Below, piece after piece: positions 30,265 to 39,444 of a stretch of 64,000 nt of DNA (position 1 is the first letter of the stretch; the number at the start of each line of letters is the position of its first letter). Source of the DNA: G963675935 sp963719005 (GTDB lineage: Bacteria > Planctomycetota > Planctomycetia > Pirellulales > Thermoguttaceae). The notes below the pieces were generated by a model that had not been told where the DNA came from, did no database searches, and worked only from the letters and a program-made list of their open reading frames with translations. The stretch covers positions 1,178,001 to 1,242,000 of the forward strand of contig CAVRAR010000014.1 in NCBI GenBank assembly GCA_963719005.1. The letters are read 5' to 3'. The translations under genes were made by a program, and so were the position numbers.

Positions 30265-30505
30265 CTCGGCAACTCCGGCATGGTTGGTGTCCAGAGACTT
30301 CCTCGACGCCGCTGCCGCCAAAAGAAGGGGTCGGTCAGCTTGCAGGCATCGAGATCAGATGTTAATTCTTGCGAATTTGTCTGTCATGGACAAGTGGGGC
30401 CCCGTTGGGATTGAGCCGTCACTCAATTTACCCAGTTCCCGCAGATCACGCCGCAGGAGGGCGAAATGCGCTTTTGCAAGCGACGAAAACTTCTGGACGG
30501 CCACA

Positions 30506-31189
30506 CTAGCAACCGTCAAGAATCACCAGGGCGTCGGGCAACTCGTTGACGTCATCCGCCGCGCCGGGAAGAACCGCGGCAAGCTTCTCGCCCACGGCGG
30601 CGATTGCCTGGCATAACGCATCGGTCGGATGCGAACGGCGGAGATGGGCCGTCAGAGTATCGCATACGTCTTGCAAGGCGTTGGGACCAAGCTTATCCAC
30701 AATTGCCTGATCGGCCAACACAACCGCCTTCCGCTCGTAGAGCGAAACGTAGAGCAGAACGCCCGTCGCGCCGGCCGTGTGATGGACCCGTTGGTCGAAG
30801 AAAACGGCCCTTGCCCGCTCGGTCACTTCGTCGCACATCTGTCGGCGGGGCGTAAACAGCCGCCGCAGCCAACCGACGCGACTTGCCACGATGGCCCCTA
30901 CCACAAATCCCGCGACGGCCACCAGCACCAAGGCGGCGGGGAACATCCACGGTTCCGGGGAATCCCAGCTTCCAGACTCGCGAGAGTTCGGCGGCCAGAG
31001 CAAACAGGCGGCGACCAGAGTGATCATTCCCAGCCAAAGGCCGACGATGTCCTCGGCGCGGTCGTAGCGCCCGGACGACGTGGCCGCGCAGGGCACGATC
31101 TCGGCCGAGGTCTTGCGCTCGGCGGCGGTTACGGCCGCGGCAACCTGCCGGCGTTGTTCGGCGCTGAATCGCTGGCTTGCGTCTTTCAT
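30506..31189 (-). CDS. TPM-domain membrane protein
   Basis: 227 aa. The N-terminus has a short soluble segment (RFSAEQRRQVAAAVTAAERK, TSAEIVP) followed by two hydrophobic segments at about 48-66 and 80-105. The C-terminal half carries the TPM fold (RAVFFDQRVHHTAGATGVLLYVSLYERKAVVLAD to HPTDALCQAI). It lies 9 bp downstream of a second TPM gene and is probably co-transcribed with it. TPM pairs usually sit beside lemA in bacteria; no lemA is present in this window. Confidence 0.85.
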   Translation of the reverse strand: MKDASQRFSAEQRRQVAAAVTAAERKTSAEIVPCAATSSGRYDRAEDIVGLWLGMITLVAACLLWPPNSRESGSWDSPEPWMFPAALVLVAVAGFVVGAIVASRVGWLRRLFTPRRQMCDEVTERARAVFFDQRVHHTAGATGVLLYVSLYERKAVVLADQAIVDKLGPNALQDVCDTLTAHLRRSHPTDALCQAIAAVGEKLAAVLPGAADDVNELPDALVILDGC

Positions 31190-31198
31190 GATTTCAAC

Positions 31199-31996
31199 TC
31201 ACCAAGACCCGCTGGCTCCGCCGCCGCCCGAGAAACCGCCGCCGAACGAGCCGCCGCCAAATCCGCCGCTGTTCGACGAACTGTTGGTCAAGATCGTGTA
31301 CAGCAAATACCCGACCAGAGCGAAAATGGCGCCCCAGAGGAGCCAAGCCCAACCGCCGGAACCGCGGCGCACGAGCGACACAATCGTAAAGACGAGCAAC
31401 CCGAAGACGCCCGCGACCAGGGCGAAATGCCACCACGGCCGCGGCACGGCGGGCAGCGGTTTGCCTCGCGCCATGGCGTCGAGAGCTTTCACCCCGGCCG
31501 CAATTCCCCCGGCATAGTCCCCTTGCTTGAAATGGGGAACAATTTGCTCGTCCATGATCTGCTGGCACACCTGATCGTTGTCGTGCCGCCAGCCGGCCCC
31601 CAATTCGATCCGTGCTCGACGATCGCCGACGGAAACCAGAAGCAGAATGCCCGTGTTCCAGTTCTCGTTGCCCAGCTTGGCGATGCCGATTTGCCACTGG
31701 TCGAACAGCAGCCGCGCGAAAGTTTCAATTCGCAGGTTCGCCCCGCCATAGTCGGCCATCGAGGGGATCATCACGACGATGATCGGCGTCGCCTTGTCGG
31801 TCAGCAGCTTGTTGCATTCCTGCTGAATCTGGGTCTTGACGGCCGGATCGAGCAGATTGGCCTTGTCGAGGACGAATTCCCGCGGCCCCGGCGGATCGAG
31901 ACGGATTCGCCCATCCGCGATGTCGCCCCGTGCAAGCTCGAAAGCCGACGCAACGAAGAAAAGGCACCACAGTGCAAGCCGCATGGACCGGTTCAT
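31199..31996 (-). CDS. YgcG-like TPM-domain protein with Gly-rich tail
   Basis: 265 aa from ATG 31996 (MNRSMRLALWCLFFVASAF). It has a signal peptide of about 24 residues, then a TPM domain beginning FVLDKANLLDPAVKTQIQQE and containing GILLLVSVGDRRARIELGAG. Two transmembrane segments follow in the C-terminal third, and the protein ends in a Gly/Ser tail (GGGSFGGGFSGGGGASGSW) typical of YgcG-like proteins. An upstream extension of the frame enters the palindromic element at 32050-32310, so the internal ATG is preferred. First gene of a two-gene operon with the TPM gene below it. Confidence 0.87.
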   Translation of the reverse strand: MNRSMRLALWCLFFVASAFELARGDIADGRIRLDPPGPREFVLDKANLLDPAVKTQIQQECNKLLTDKATPIIVVMIPSMADYGGANLRIETFARLLFDQWQIGIAKLGNENWNTGILLLVSVGDRRARIELGAGWRHDNDQVCQQIMDEQIVPHFKQGDYAGGIAAGVKALDAMARGKPLPAVPRPWWHFALVAGVFGLLVFTIVSLVRRGSGGWAWLLWGAIFALVGYLLYTILTNSSSNSGGFGGGSFGGGFSGGGGASGSW

Positions 31997-32049
31997 AGCG
32001 CCTGTAAGTATAATCGTCTTGCCGGTCGCTGCACAATGGGTGCGCGGGC

Positions 32050-32310
32050 GTTGGGCGTGGCAAGATTTCTTGGCAGAGAATCTATGGGCCGAAGGCCCTG
32101 CCGTTCGCCCAGCCCAGGGCAACGCCCTGGGGAACGGAGGGCACCAGGCTCGCGTATCGGCCCAACGGGCCAACGATTCGATGAACGATTGGCCCGTTGG
32201 GCCGACAACATCGTTCTCTCTGCCACCGCTTCCCAGGGCGTTGCCCTGGGCTGGGCGAACCATGCTCCTTCGGAGCAATCGTGGCATCGCCAAGAAATTT
32301 TGCCGCACCT
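32050..32310. repeat. nested palindromic element, family C
   Basis: An element of about 260 bp built from three nested inverted repeats. The outer arms are GGCAAGATTTCTTGGC and its complement near 32288-32303. The middle arms are CGCCCAGCCCAGGGCAACGC and the matching CCCAGGGCGTTGCCCTGGGC. The inner arms are CGGCCCAACGGGCCAACGAT and ATTGGCCCGTTGGGCCGA. It separates the TPM operon from fliA and carries no convincing gene. Confidence 0.8.
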
Positions 32311-32352
32311 CGGGCGTTTCGCCCGCCTTAGCCGAAGTGGGCGAGAAGCTCG

Positions 32353-33138
32353 CTAGGTTCCAAATTCCGGCCGCCGCCGGGCGAGCTGGCCCTGCAAGCG
32401 CTGCACGATGGAACTGTGCATCTGGCTCACGCGGCTTTCCGATAGATTCAACGTCGCGCCGATCTCCTTCATCGTGAATTCCTCGTAGTAGTAGAGGATG
32501 ATGATCAGCCGCTCGTTGCGATTGAGCCCCTTCGTGACCAGCCGCATCAAGTCGTTCTTCTGAATCCGCCGCGTCGGATCCTCACCCTTCTTGTCTTCGA
32601 GAATGTCGATCTCGCGAACGTCCTTGTAGCTGTCGGTCTCGTACCATTTCTTGTTCAGGCTGATCAGATTGACGGCATTGGCGTCGAGGATCATCTTCTC
32701 CAACTCGCCCACCGAAATCTGCATCTCCTGGGCCAGCTCGTTCTCGTTCGGCTGGCGGCCCAGCCGTGCCTCAAGGTTCTTGACCGCCTCGTTGAGCTTG
32801 CTCGCCTTCGAGCGGACCAGCCGCGGCACCCAATCCATCGTGCGAAGCTCGTCGAGCATCGCGCCGCGAATCCGTGGCACGCAGTACGTCTCGAACTTCA
32901 CGCCGCGCGAGAGGTCGAACAGATCAATCGCGTCCATCAAGCCGAAAACGCCCGCCGATACCAGGTCGTCCAGCTCTACGCCCTCCGGCAGTCTTGCCCA
33001 AATCCTCTCGCCATTGTATTTTACCAGCGGCAGATACATCTCCACCAGGCGATTACGAAGGTCCTGGTTCGACATATCCTTCTTGTATTCGATCCACAGT
33101 TGCTCGACGTCTTCAGGAGCAATGGTGGCACATGACAT
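32353..33138 (-). CDS. fliA: FliA/WhiG-type RNA polymerase sigma factor
   Basis: 261 aa sigma-28-family factor that would direct late flagellar gene transcription. Region 2 shows YLPLVKYNGERIWARLPEGV, ELDDLVSAGVFGLMDAID and VKFETYCVPRIRGAMLDELR. Region 3 carries ARLGRQPNENELAQEM, and region 4 ends with EEFTMKEIGATLNLSESRVS. All are in the expected order and at full length. It lies downstream of flhA, flhF and flhG on the same strand, the same grouping as in many flagellated bacteria. Confidence 0.95.
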   Translation of the reverse strand: MSCATIAPEDVEQLWIEYKKDMSNQDLRNRLVEMYLPLVKYNGERIWARLPEGVELDDLVSAGVFGLMDAIDLFDLSRGVKFETYCVPRIRGAMLDELRTMDWVPRLVRSKASKLNEAVKNLEARLGRQPNENELAQEMQISVGELEKMILDANAVNLISLNKKWYETDSYKDVREIDILEDKKGEDPTRRIQKNDLMRLVTKGLNRNERLIIILYYYEEFTMKEIGATLNLSESRVSQMHSSIVQRLQGQLARRRPEFGT

Positions 33139-33220
33139 AGGAATCCTCCGTGATGCTCCGCCGTGAACCGGCGGTTAGAAATCCATTTCCTCTCGTTCAG
33201 CGATTGCCTAACACCGCGTG

Positions 33221-34066
33221 CTACGCGCCGTTAAACTCAACGTGTCTTTGCCAGCTTGCCAATCCTTCGGCTACCGACACTCCTCGCATTGTATCGGCTA
33301 AGCGAACTTGAAGGTTTAATCCAATTACACCGCACCCCGAATTTCTGCCTGGCCGTCTTGCTAATGCCAAGCACCCCGCTGACTGTAGTTCGATTCCCAG
33401 CACCCGACGGCAAGTCCGGGCGAGTCGATAGTACACCGTTTCCGCTACGCGAGCGGTCGGCGCCATGTTCACTAGCAGGTACAACGGTGGCCAACCGCCG
33501 GGATTGGATCCCGAAACGAGCGTTTTGATGCCGGCGAATGCACCCACCACCGACGCCACGTCGCCGGTGGTGACCATGACAACGGCGTTGGCCTCGCGGC
33601 AGACATGCGGCACGACGCCATCGAGCACGTTGCCGGCGTCGATTAGCACCAGTTCGGCGTGAAGGTCTTGACGGTCGAGTTGTTCGAGCAAGTGCCCGGC
33701 GGCGGCGGCCGGATTTCGGCCGTCGTGCCAGCCGCGTTGGCCGGCGACTACTCCGACGCCCCGCGGCCCCGCGCAAATCGCGTCTTTCCAAGTCCGTCGG
33801 CCGGCCAGAACGTCGGCAAGCGTGTATCGTTCTTCGATGCCGCACATCAACGCGGCGTCGCCGCCGCGCGAATCGGCGTCGACCAGCAGTGTGCGTCTGC
33901 CGCTCTCGGCCAGAGCGGCGGCCAGTCCCAGCGCCACGGTCGTCGTGCCGACCCCGCCCTTGCCGCCGGCCACCACAACCAGCGCAGGCCGATCGCTGCA
34001 ACCCGGCGATTCCGCCCCGTTGCTGTGCGTAGCCAGCCGTCGCAAATCATGGGCTTGGTCGACCAT
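33221..34066 (-). CDS. flhG: MinD/ParA-like ATPase of the FlhG (FleN) type
   Basis: 281 aa from ATG 34066 (MVDQAHDLRRLATHSNG); a start further upstream would add a segment with no family likeness. It has the deviant Walker A motif GGKGGVGTTT at residues 34-43, then TLLVDADSRGGDAALM, and VLIDAGNVLDG at the switch II position. FlhG proteins act with FlhF to set flagellar number and position; the N-terminal DQA(x)LR motif that stimulates the FlhF GTPase appears here as DQAHDLRRL. It is placed between flhF and fliA, which supports the assignment. Confidence 0.9.
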   Translation of the reverse strand: MVDQAHDLRRLATHSNGAESPGCSDRPALVVVAGGKGGVGTTTVALGLAAALAESGRRTLLVDADSRGGDAALMCGIEERYTLADVLAGRRTWKDAICAGPRGVGVVAGQRGWHDGRNPAAAAGHLLEQLDRQDLHAELVLIDAGNVLDGVVPHVCREANAVVMVTTGDVASVVGAFAGIKTLVSGSNPGGWPPLYLLVNMAPTARVAETVYYRLARTCRRVLGIELQSAGCLALARRPGRNSGCGVIGLNLQVRLADTMRGVSVAEGLASWQRHVEFNGA

Positions 34067-34141
34067 AACGAGGGCTGGGCGGTTCACCGCCCGGCAAAGC
34101 CGCTCGCGGCTTCGCAATTCTCAAATTTCCAGTTCCAAATT

Positions 34142-35287
34142 TCAAATCCCCAAAATCAGCCGTGCCAACCGGTGCGCATCAGCGATCTCGATGTCGTCGG
34201 GAACATTCTGCCCGTCGGTCAAGTAACTCAGCGGCAGCCCGCTGGAACGCAGCACCGGCAGCACGTTGCCGGGCGACTGGACCTCATCGAGCTTCGTGAG
34301 AATCAGCGACGTGGCGCCGACCATGGCGAATTGCTCGGCGGTTTGTTCCAGCGTTCGCGCGCCGGTCATGCTGCTGAGGACCAGATGCACTTCGTCGGCG
34401 GCCGCCTCGCTCAGGAATGCCTTGAGCTCTTGAAGCCGGACTTCATCCTTGGGGCTGCGGCCGGCGGTGTCCAGCAGGATCAGGTCGAGATGGCTCATCC
34501 GCTCGACGGTCTCGCGCATCTCGCGCGGCGTCGATACGACGTGCATCGGCAGGTCGATGATATCGGCGTAGGTCCGCAACTGCTCGACGGCCGCGATGCG
34601 GTAGGTATCGACGGTAATAAGCCCCACGCGGCGTTTCTCTTTAAGACGAAAATTGGCGGCCAGCTTGGCGATGGTCGTCGTTTTTCCCACGCCGGTCGGC
34701 CCCACCAGCGCCGCCAAACGGCAGCGGCCAGGCGTAATCTGGATCGGACCGACAACACGAATCTCCTCCTCGATCATGCCGGCGACGTGGGCTTTGAGCA
34801 TCATCAAATCGGAAAGGCCCTCCGCCCGCGGATCGTTGTGCACCCGTTCGACCAGCTCGCGGGCCAACCCCTCACTCAGTTCGGTGTCGAGCAGGTCGGT
34901 GAACAGGCGGAACAATTCTTCCGGCCAATCGTTGTGGCCGCCGCCCTTCGAGTGCCGGCAGAGATCCTTCACCATCGCCTGCAACGTGCTCAACTGCCCC
35001 TGCACCTGATGCGTCAGCCGCGACTCATCGACGGGCCGCGTCGCCATTTTTCTGGGCGCCGGCGGCGGTTCGGGCGGCGGTTCGTCGCGTGGCGGCGCCG
35101 GCAGTCGGCTCGGCACGTTGATGCCGCGCGAGGCGGTCACTTCGATTTGCCGCCCGCCCGGCAGCAGGCCAAGCCAGCGCCCGCGGATTTCGCGAGTGTG
35201 CAAAACGGCCGCATCCGGCCCCAATTCACGACGCACCAGCGCCAACGCCGCGTGCATCGATGCCGCTCGATAAGTTCGAAGTTCCAT
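34142..35287 (-). CDS. flhF: flagellar biosynthesis GTPase FlhF
   Basis: 381 aa from ATG 35287 (MELRTYRAASMHAALALVRR). This is the standard FlhF N-terminus, followed by a Pro-rich linker (about 65-80), a helical N domain and an SRP-type GTPase domain. Motifs: G1 GPTGVGKTT (196-204), then VDTYRIAAVEQLRTYAD, G3 LLDTAGRSP, G4 TKLDE, and a terminal DGQNVPDDIEIA. FlhF recruits the first flagellar components to the pole. It lies about 165 bp from flhA and 75 bp from flhG, probably in one operon. Confidence 0.95.
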   Translation of the reverse strand: MELRTYRAASMHAALALVRRELGPDAAVLHTREIRGRWLGLLPGGRQIEVTASRGINVPSRLPAPPRDEPPPEPPPAPRKMATRPVDESRLTHQVQGQLSTLQAMVKDLCRHSKGGGHNDWPEELFRLFTDLLDTELSEGLARELVERVHNDPRAEGLSDLMMLKAHVAGMIEEEIRVVGPIQITPGRCRLAALVGPTGVGKTTTIAKLAANFRLKEKRRVGLITVDTYRIAAVEQLRTYADIIDLPMHVVSTPREMRETVERMSHLDLILLDTAGRSPKDEVRLQELKAFLSEAAADEVHLVLSSMTGARTLEQTAEQFAMVGATSLILTKLDEVQSPGNVLPVLRSSGLPLSYLTDGQNVPDDIEIADAHRLARLILGI

Positions 35288-35451
35288 GGCAGGATCGGGG
35301 ATTGAAGATTTGTGATTTGTGATTGAAGCGCCAAGTACATCGTTTAGCGGCGGCCCGAAGGGAAGCGAGCCAGCGCGCTCCTTCGGATTACGCCGCGCGT
35401 TGACCGCTGACCGCTGTCCGCTGTCCGTCCGTCGACACCATGCCCACCGCC

Positions 35452-37394
35452 TCAATCTTCGTATCGCGCGTGATTTCGCTGTAAGCCGAGCACGACCAAT
35501 TGCGAGACGTGTGCCGCGGCCAGTTGCTTCAAGGCCGGCCGAATCGATGGGCTGACCAGCACGATCGGCAAATGGCCGGCGGCAGTGAGTCTTGCGGTTT
35601 CGCCCTCGATCGCGGCACAGATTTCGTCCACGTCGTGCGGCGAGAGCAGGATTTCCAAGCCGTCGTCGCTGCTCTCGACGCCCGCCCGAATCCGCTCCTC
35701 CAACGCCGGATCGAGCGTAACGACGCGCAACCGGCCGCCCGCGTCGCGGTAGCGCAGGCAAATCGCCCGGCCGAGCCGCCGGCGAACGTGCTCGGCCAAC
35801 TCGACCGTGCTCTTCGTGTGGGCGGCGTAGTCGCCGAGCGTTTCGAGAATCGGCTCCAACTGGCGGATCGAGACCTGTTCGCGCAGCAGCGTTTGCAGCA
35901 CCCGCTGCACCTCGCCGAGCTTCATCACGCCGGGAATCAACTCATCGACCGCGGCCGGCGAACTGCGGCGAAGCTCGTCGAGCAGGTGTTTCACGGCATC
36001 GCGGGTAAGCAGCTCGTCGGCGTGCCGGCGGACCGTTTCGCTCAAATGCACCGCGAGCGTATTGCCGGGATCGAGCACGCCGGCGTCGAGCGTCCCCTGG
36101 GCGACGGCCATGTCGGCGATCTTGATGCGATACTGATTCTGATCGAGCCGCATGTTGTCGCGCACGCGGACTTTCGGCAGAATAATGCCGATTTCGGCGG
36201 CCAGGCTCTGACGGACCCGCTGGATTCGTTCGAGCAGATCGCCGCCCCGTTTGGGATCGGCCAGCCGGATCAGCCCGACGCCCAATTCCACTTCCATCGG
36301 ATCGACCAGCCAGATAATCCTCGACTCGCTGCTGCGATCGCCGCGTGGCCTCGGTCTGCTTCTTGTCCTCCGCGGCGTATGCCTTGGTTTCGCGGCGGGA
36401 GAGCGTGATGGCCAAGCCGACGCACGCGGCGCCGATGAAAAGCAGCGGAATTCGCGGCAGATTCGTGAAGACCAAAATGCCGAGCAATCCGCCCGCCACG
36501 CGCCAACGCCTGCGGACGCAAGAAGAGCTGCCGCAGAAACTCGCTCGGCAGATTGGTCGCCTGATTGCTGCGCGTGACCAACATGCCGGCGGCCAGCGAA
36601 ATCAGGAACGCGGGCACTTGCGTCACCAATCCGTCGCCGATCGTCAGCGTGGTGAACAACGAGGCGGCCTGGCCGGGGCTCATGCCGTTCTGCACGATGC
36701 CGATGAACAGGCCGCCGATGATGTTGATGAGAATGATTACGATGCCGGCGATGGCGTCGCCGCGCACGAACTTGCTGGCCCCGTCCATCGCCCCGAAGAA
36801 GTCGGCCTGGCCCGAAATCTCCTGCCGGCGGCGCTGGGCCTCGCGCTGATCGATCACGCCGGCGTTGAGATCGGCGTCGATCGCCATCTGCTTGCCCGGC
36901 ATTCCGTCGAGGGTGAATCGGGCGGCAACCTCGCTGATCCGCGTGGCCCCCTTCGTGATGACCACGAATTGAATCAAGACGATGATCGAGAAAATCACCA
37001 GCCCGACGACTACGTTATCGGCGCCGGTAGCGCCGCCGGTGACGAACTGGCCGAACGCGCGAACCACTCCGCCGGCGGCCAACTCGCCGTCGGCGGCCGC
37101 GCGGGTAAGAATCAATCGCGTCGTGGCCACGTTCAGCACCAGCCGGAACAGCGTCGTGACCAGCAACAAGGAGGGAAAGATGTTGAACTCCAGCGGCGTC
37201 CGCACGTAGAGCGTCGTCAGCAACATTATCACTGCGATGGTGATGTTTGCCGCCAGCAGAAGATCCATCAATTCAGCCGGCACCGGCATCAAGATCACCA
37301 GCAAGCTGGCGACCAAGCCGATCGGCAGAATCAGGTCTTGAATCCGAGCCCAGGGGCCCGGCGCCGCAGGGCGCGGCATCGCTACAGAAGACAT
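35452..37394 (-). CDS. flhA: flagellar type III export gate protein FlhA, with two apparent +1 frameshifts
   Basis: About 646 aa when read through two single-base breaks. From ATG 37394 (MSSVAMPRPAAPGPWARIQD) the membrane half is complete: PLEFNIFPSLLLVTTLFRLV, the FHIPEP-type cytoplasmic loop (FTLDGMPGKQMAIDADLNAG) and further TM segments. The frame shifts near 36499 (LALA then VAGGLLGILVFTNLPRIP) and again near 36307 (EDYLA then VDPMEVELGVGLIRL). The C-terminal cytoplasmic domain then runs normally to 35452. Removing one base at each point restores one frame. In a flagellated organism this gene should be intact, so a sequence error is likely. If real, the cell could not export flagellar subunits. 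Confidence 0.9.
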
Positions 37395-37487
37395 CGTGGC
37401 TCCGTGTGATAAGGAGCGGGAGGGTAGCCAAAACCGGCCCGATTGTCCAGGTCGGTTTGTAGATGGCCAACCCGCATTCCTTACCAC

Positions 37488-37558
37488 GGTGGGGCAGACA
37501 TGCCTGTCTGCCGCGAAAGATGCGGCACTTATGGCAGACAAGAATGTTTGCCTCACCG
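37488..37558. repeat. REP-like palindrome, family B, copy 2
   Basis: Arms GGTGGGGCAGACATGCCTGT and the near-complement ending GAATGTTTGCCTCACC. Same family as 4553-4622. It lies upstream of flhA, between divergently transcribed flhA and the sulfotransferase. Confidence 0.8.
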
Positions 37559-37778
37559 GACACGTAACCTGCTGTTCCGCACCTCCTCTGCGAAGCAGTG
37601 CCACACCACCTCGGGGACTGGTAGCAAATATCCCAACGGACAGACCTTGCCACACCCACGTATAATCTGTTACTATACGCGGCGAGCATGGGTTGAATGG
37701 CTCGCGTAGTCAATTTGGGAAGTATGGGATGCCGAGATGCCGTGTCAGCGGCTACAGGGCTTCCCCCAAGGAGCGGCA

Positions 37779-39035
37779 ATGGGCACTGTCCAGGATGGCA
37801 AAGCGGCGGCGGAACAAAAGCCAGGATACAAGGATCGACCTTGGATTCCACGTTTCTGGGATGGAATGAGTCTGCGTGGGTGGTCGCGGCTGCTCTGGCG
37901 AAACCGGTTTGCCATGTCTCCCAGCCGCATTGCCATGGGGGTGATCATCTCCGCGGTCGCCTGCTTCAATGCCGTCCTTTGGTTCGTTCAGTTTCTCTTG
38001 CTCGGCCGTAGAATCGAACGGACCGAGATCAAGGACGATCCGATTTTCGTGATCGGCCATTGGCGTTCCGGCACGACGCTGCTGCACGAACTGCTGGTGC
38101 TCGACCCCAGGCATACCTTTCCCGACACCTACGCCTGCTTCTCGCCCAATCATTTTCTGGTATCGGGCTGGTGGACAAGGCCGCTGCTGAAGTTCCTCTT
38201 GCCGGCCCATCGGCCGATGGACAATATGCTGGCCGGCTGGGACCATCCGCAGGAAGACGAGTTCGCCATGTGCAACATGGGCGTTCCGTCCCCTTATCTG
38301 ACCACCGTCTTTCCCAATCATCCGCCGCAGTATCAAGAGTATCTCGACATGCGCGGCGTGTCGGCGGCGGACGCGGCCCGCTGGAAACGGGCGCTGCTCT
38401 GGTTCCTGAAGTGCGTCACGCTGCGAAACCCGAAGCGAATCGTGCTGAAATCGCCGCCGCACACCAGCCGCATCCGCACGCTGCTGGAAATCTTTCCCAA
38501 GGCGAAGTTCGTGCATATCGTCCGCGACCCGTACGTCATCTTCCCCTCGACCGTCAATCTTTGGAAGCGGCTCTACCGTGACGAGGGCCTGCAAGTGCCG
38601 AAGTACGATGGCTTGGACGAGCACGTCTTCAAGACGTTGACGCGGATGTACGAAGCGTTCGAGCGCGACCGCCATTTGATCGCAGCCGGTCAGTTCTGCG
38701 AGATTCGCTACGAAGAGCTGATCGCCAGCCCGATCGCGCAGATGCGAAGGGTTTACGAGGAGCTGCAACTGGGCGATTTCGAGACCGTGCGGCCGGTGAT
38801 CGAGAAGTATTTTGCAGGCCAGAAGGACTACAAGACGAACCGCTACCAGATGACGCCCGAATTGCACGCCGAAATCACCCGCCGCTGGTCGGCGTTCATC
38901 GAGCAGTACGGTTACGCGAAGGAAGAAGTCGGCAGTGGGCAGTCGGCAGTCGGCAGTGGGCAGTCGGCAGTCGGCAGTGGGCAGTCGGCAGGGGACAAAG
39001 AGAAAGCCGAAAAGCCGGCAGTCGCCGTACGCTAA
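37779..39035 (+). CDS. sulfotransferase-family protein
   Basis: 418 aa from ATG 37779, chosen because AAGGAG (37768-37773) sits 5 bp upstream. A hydrophobic segment near the N-terminus (SRIAMGVIISAVACFNAVLW) suggests membrane anchoring. The 5'-phosphosulfate loop is GHWRSGTTLLHEL and the 3'-phosphate motif is VHIVRDPYVIFPSTVNLW, both diagnostic of PAPS-dependent sulfotransferases. The substrate is not predictable. The last 30 or so residues are three copies of GSGQSAV encoded by an exact tandem DNA repeat, followed by a Lys-rich end; this tail is not part of the fold. Alternative upstream ATG at 37737. Confidence 0.88.
   Translation: MGTVQDGKAAAEQKPGYKDRPWIPRFWDGMSLRGWSRLLWRNRFAMSPSRIAMGVIISAVACFNAVLWFVQFLLLGRRIERTEIKDDPIFVIGHWRSGTTLLHELLVLDPRHTFPDTYACFSPNHFLVSGWWTRPLLKFLLPAHRPMDNMLAGWDHPQEDEFAMCNMGVPSPYLTTVFPNHPPQYQEYLDMRGVSAADAARWKRALLWFLKCVTLRNPKRIVLKSPPHTSRIRTLLEIFPKAKFVHIVRDPYVIFPSTVNLWKRLYRDEGLQVPKYDGLDEHVFKTLTRMYEAFERDRHLIAAGQFCEIRYEELIASPIAQMRRVYEELQLGDFETVRPVIEKYFAGQKDYKTNRYQMTPELHAEITRRWSAFIEQYGYAKEEVGSGQSAVGSGQSAVGSGQSAGDKEKAEKPAVAVR
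38930..38995 (+). repeat. tandem repeat of 21 bp within the sulfotransferase 3' end
   Basis: About three exact 21-bp units made of GGCAGTCGGCAGTGGGCAGT-type sequence. Because 21 is divisible by three, copy-number change keeps the frame, adding or removing one GSGQSAV unit at a time. Confidence 0.85.
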
Positions 39036-39197
39036 CCGGCGGTAAGACGGCAGGAGAACTTCCACGGTGTCCTCGTTTAGCCGCCGCGTCCACGCGGTGT
39101 TTCCGGCGGCGGCCGGCCCACGCTGGGGCAGCAGTGCAACCGCCGCTCCAACGTCGGCAGTTGCAGCACCAACACGGCGGAGAGAATTGCCGGGCCC

Positions 39198-39383
39198 CTA
39201 CCGCTTGTCGAGTTCCAGCCGGGCGACGATCGTTTCGCCGCCGGGGGATAGGGCGCGGAGCTTGTCGGCGATGATCGTCTTCTCCGAAACCGTGGCTTTT
39301 TCCAGCTTTCGCACCAGGATCGAGACCTTTTTCTTGCGATGGCGACGGCGACGAAGTTCCCGCTTGCGTTCACTGCAACTCAC
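39198..39383 (-). CDS. DUF6800-like small basic protein
   Basis: 61 aa, starting at GTG 39383 with AAGGAGG five bases upstream, a strong ribosome binding site that decides the start. The sequence SERKRELRRRRHRKKKVSIL followed by KATVSEKTIIADKLRALSPG matches a small planctomycete family I recall as DUF6800. The function is unknown; the basic N-terminal half suggests nucleic acid or ribosome contact. It sits alone between the sulfotransferase (convergent) and bioB (same strand, upstream). Confidence 0.75.
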   Translation of the reverse strand: MSCSERKRELRRRRHRKKKVSILVRKLEKATVSEKTIIADKLRALSPGGETIVARLELDKR

Positions 39384-39444
39384 ATAAGCCTCCTTTTGGT
39401 CGGTTGGTCGAGACTTATTATTATGCCAAAACCCCCACGGCAGG

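Noticed and set aside
30322..30505. Small plus-strand frame overlapping the start region of the PQQ-propeller gene (30128-30616)
   Set aside because: Its translation has no motif, it overlaps two minus-strand genes, and codon use favours the minus strand.
38930..38995. Short tandem repeat as a CRISPR or origin iteron array
   Set aside because: Units are contiguous 21-bp copies without spacers, inside a coding frame and without DnaA-box-like sequence.
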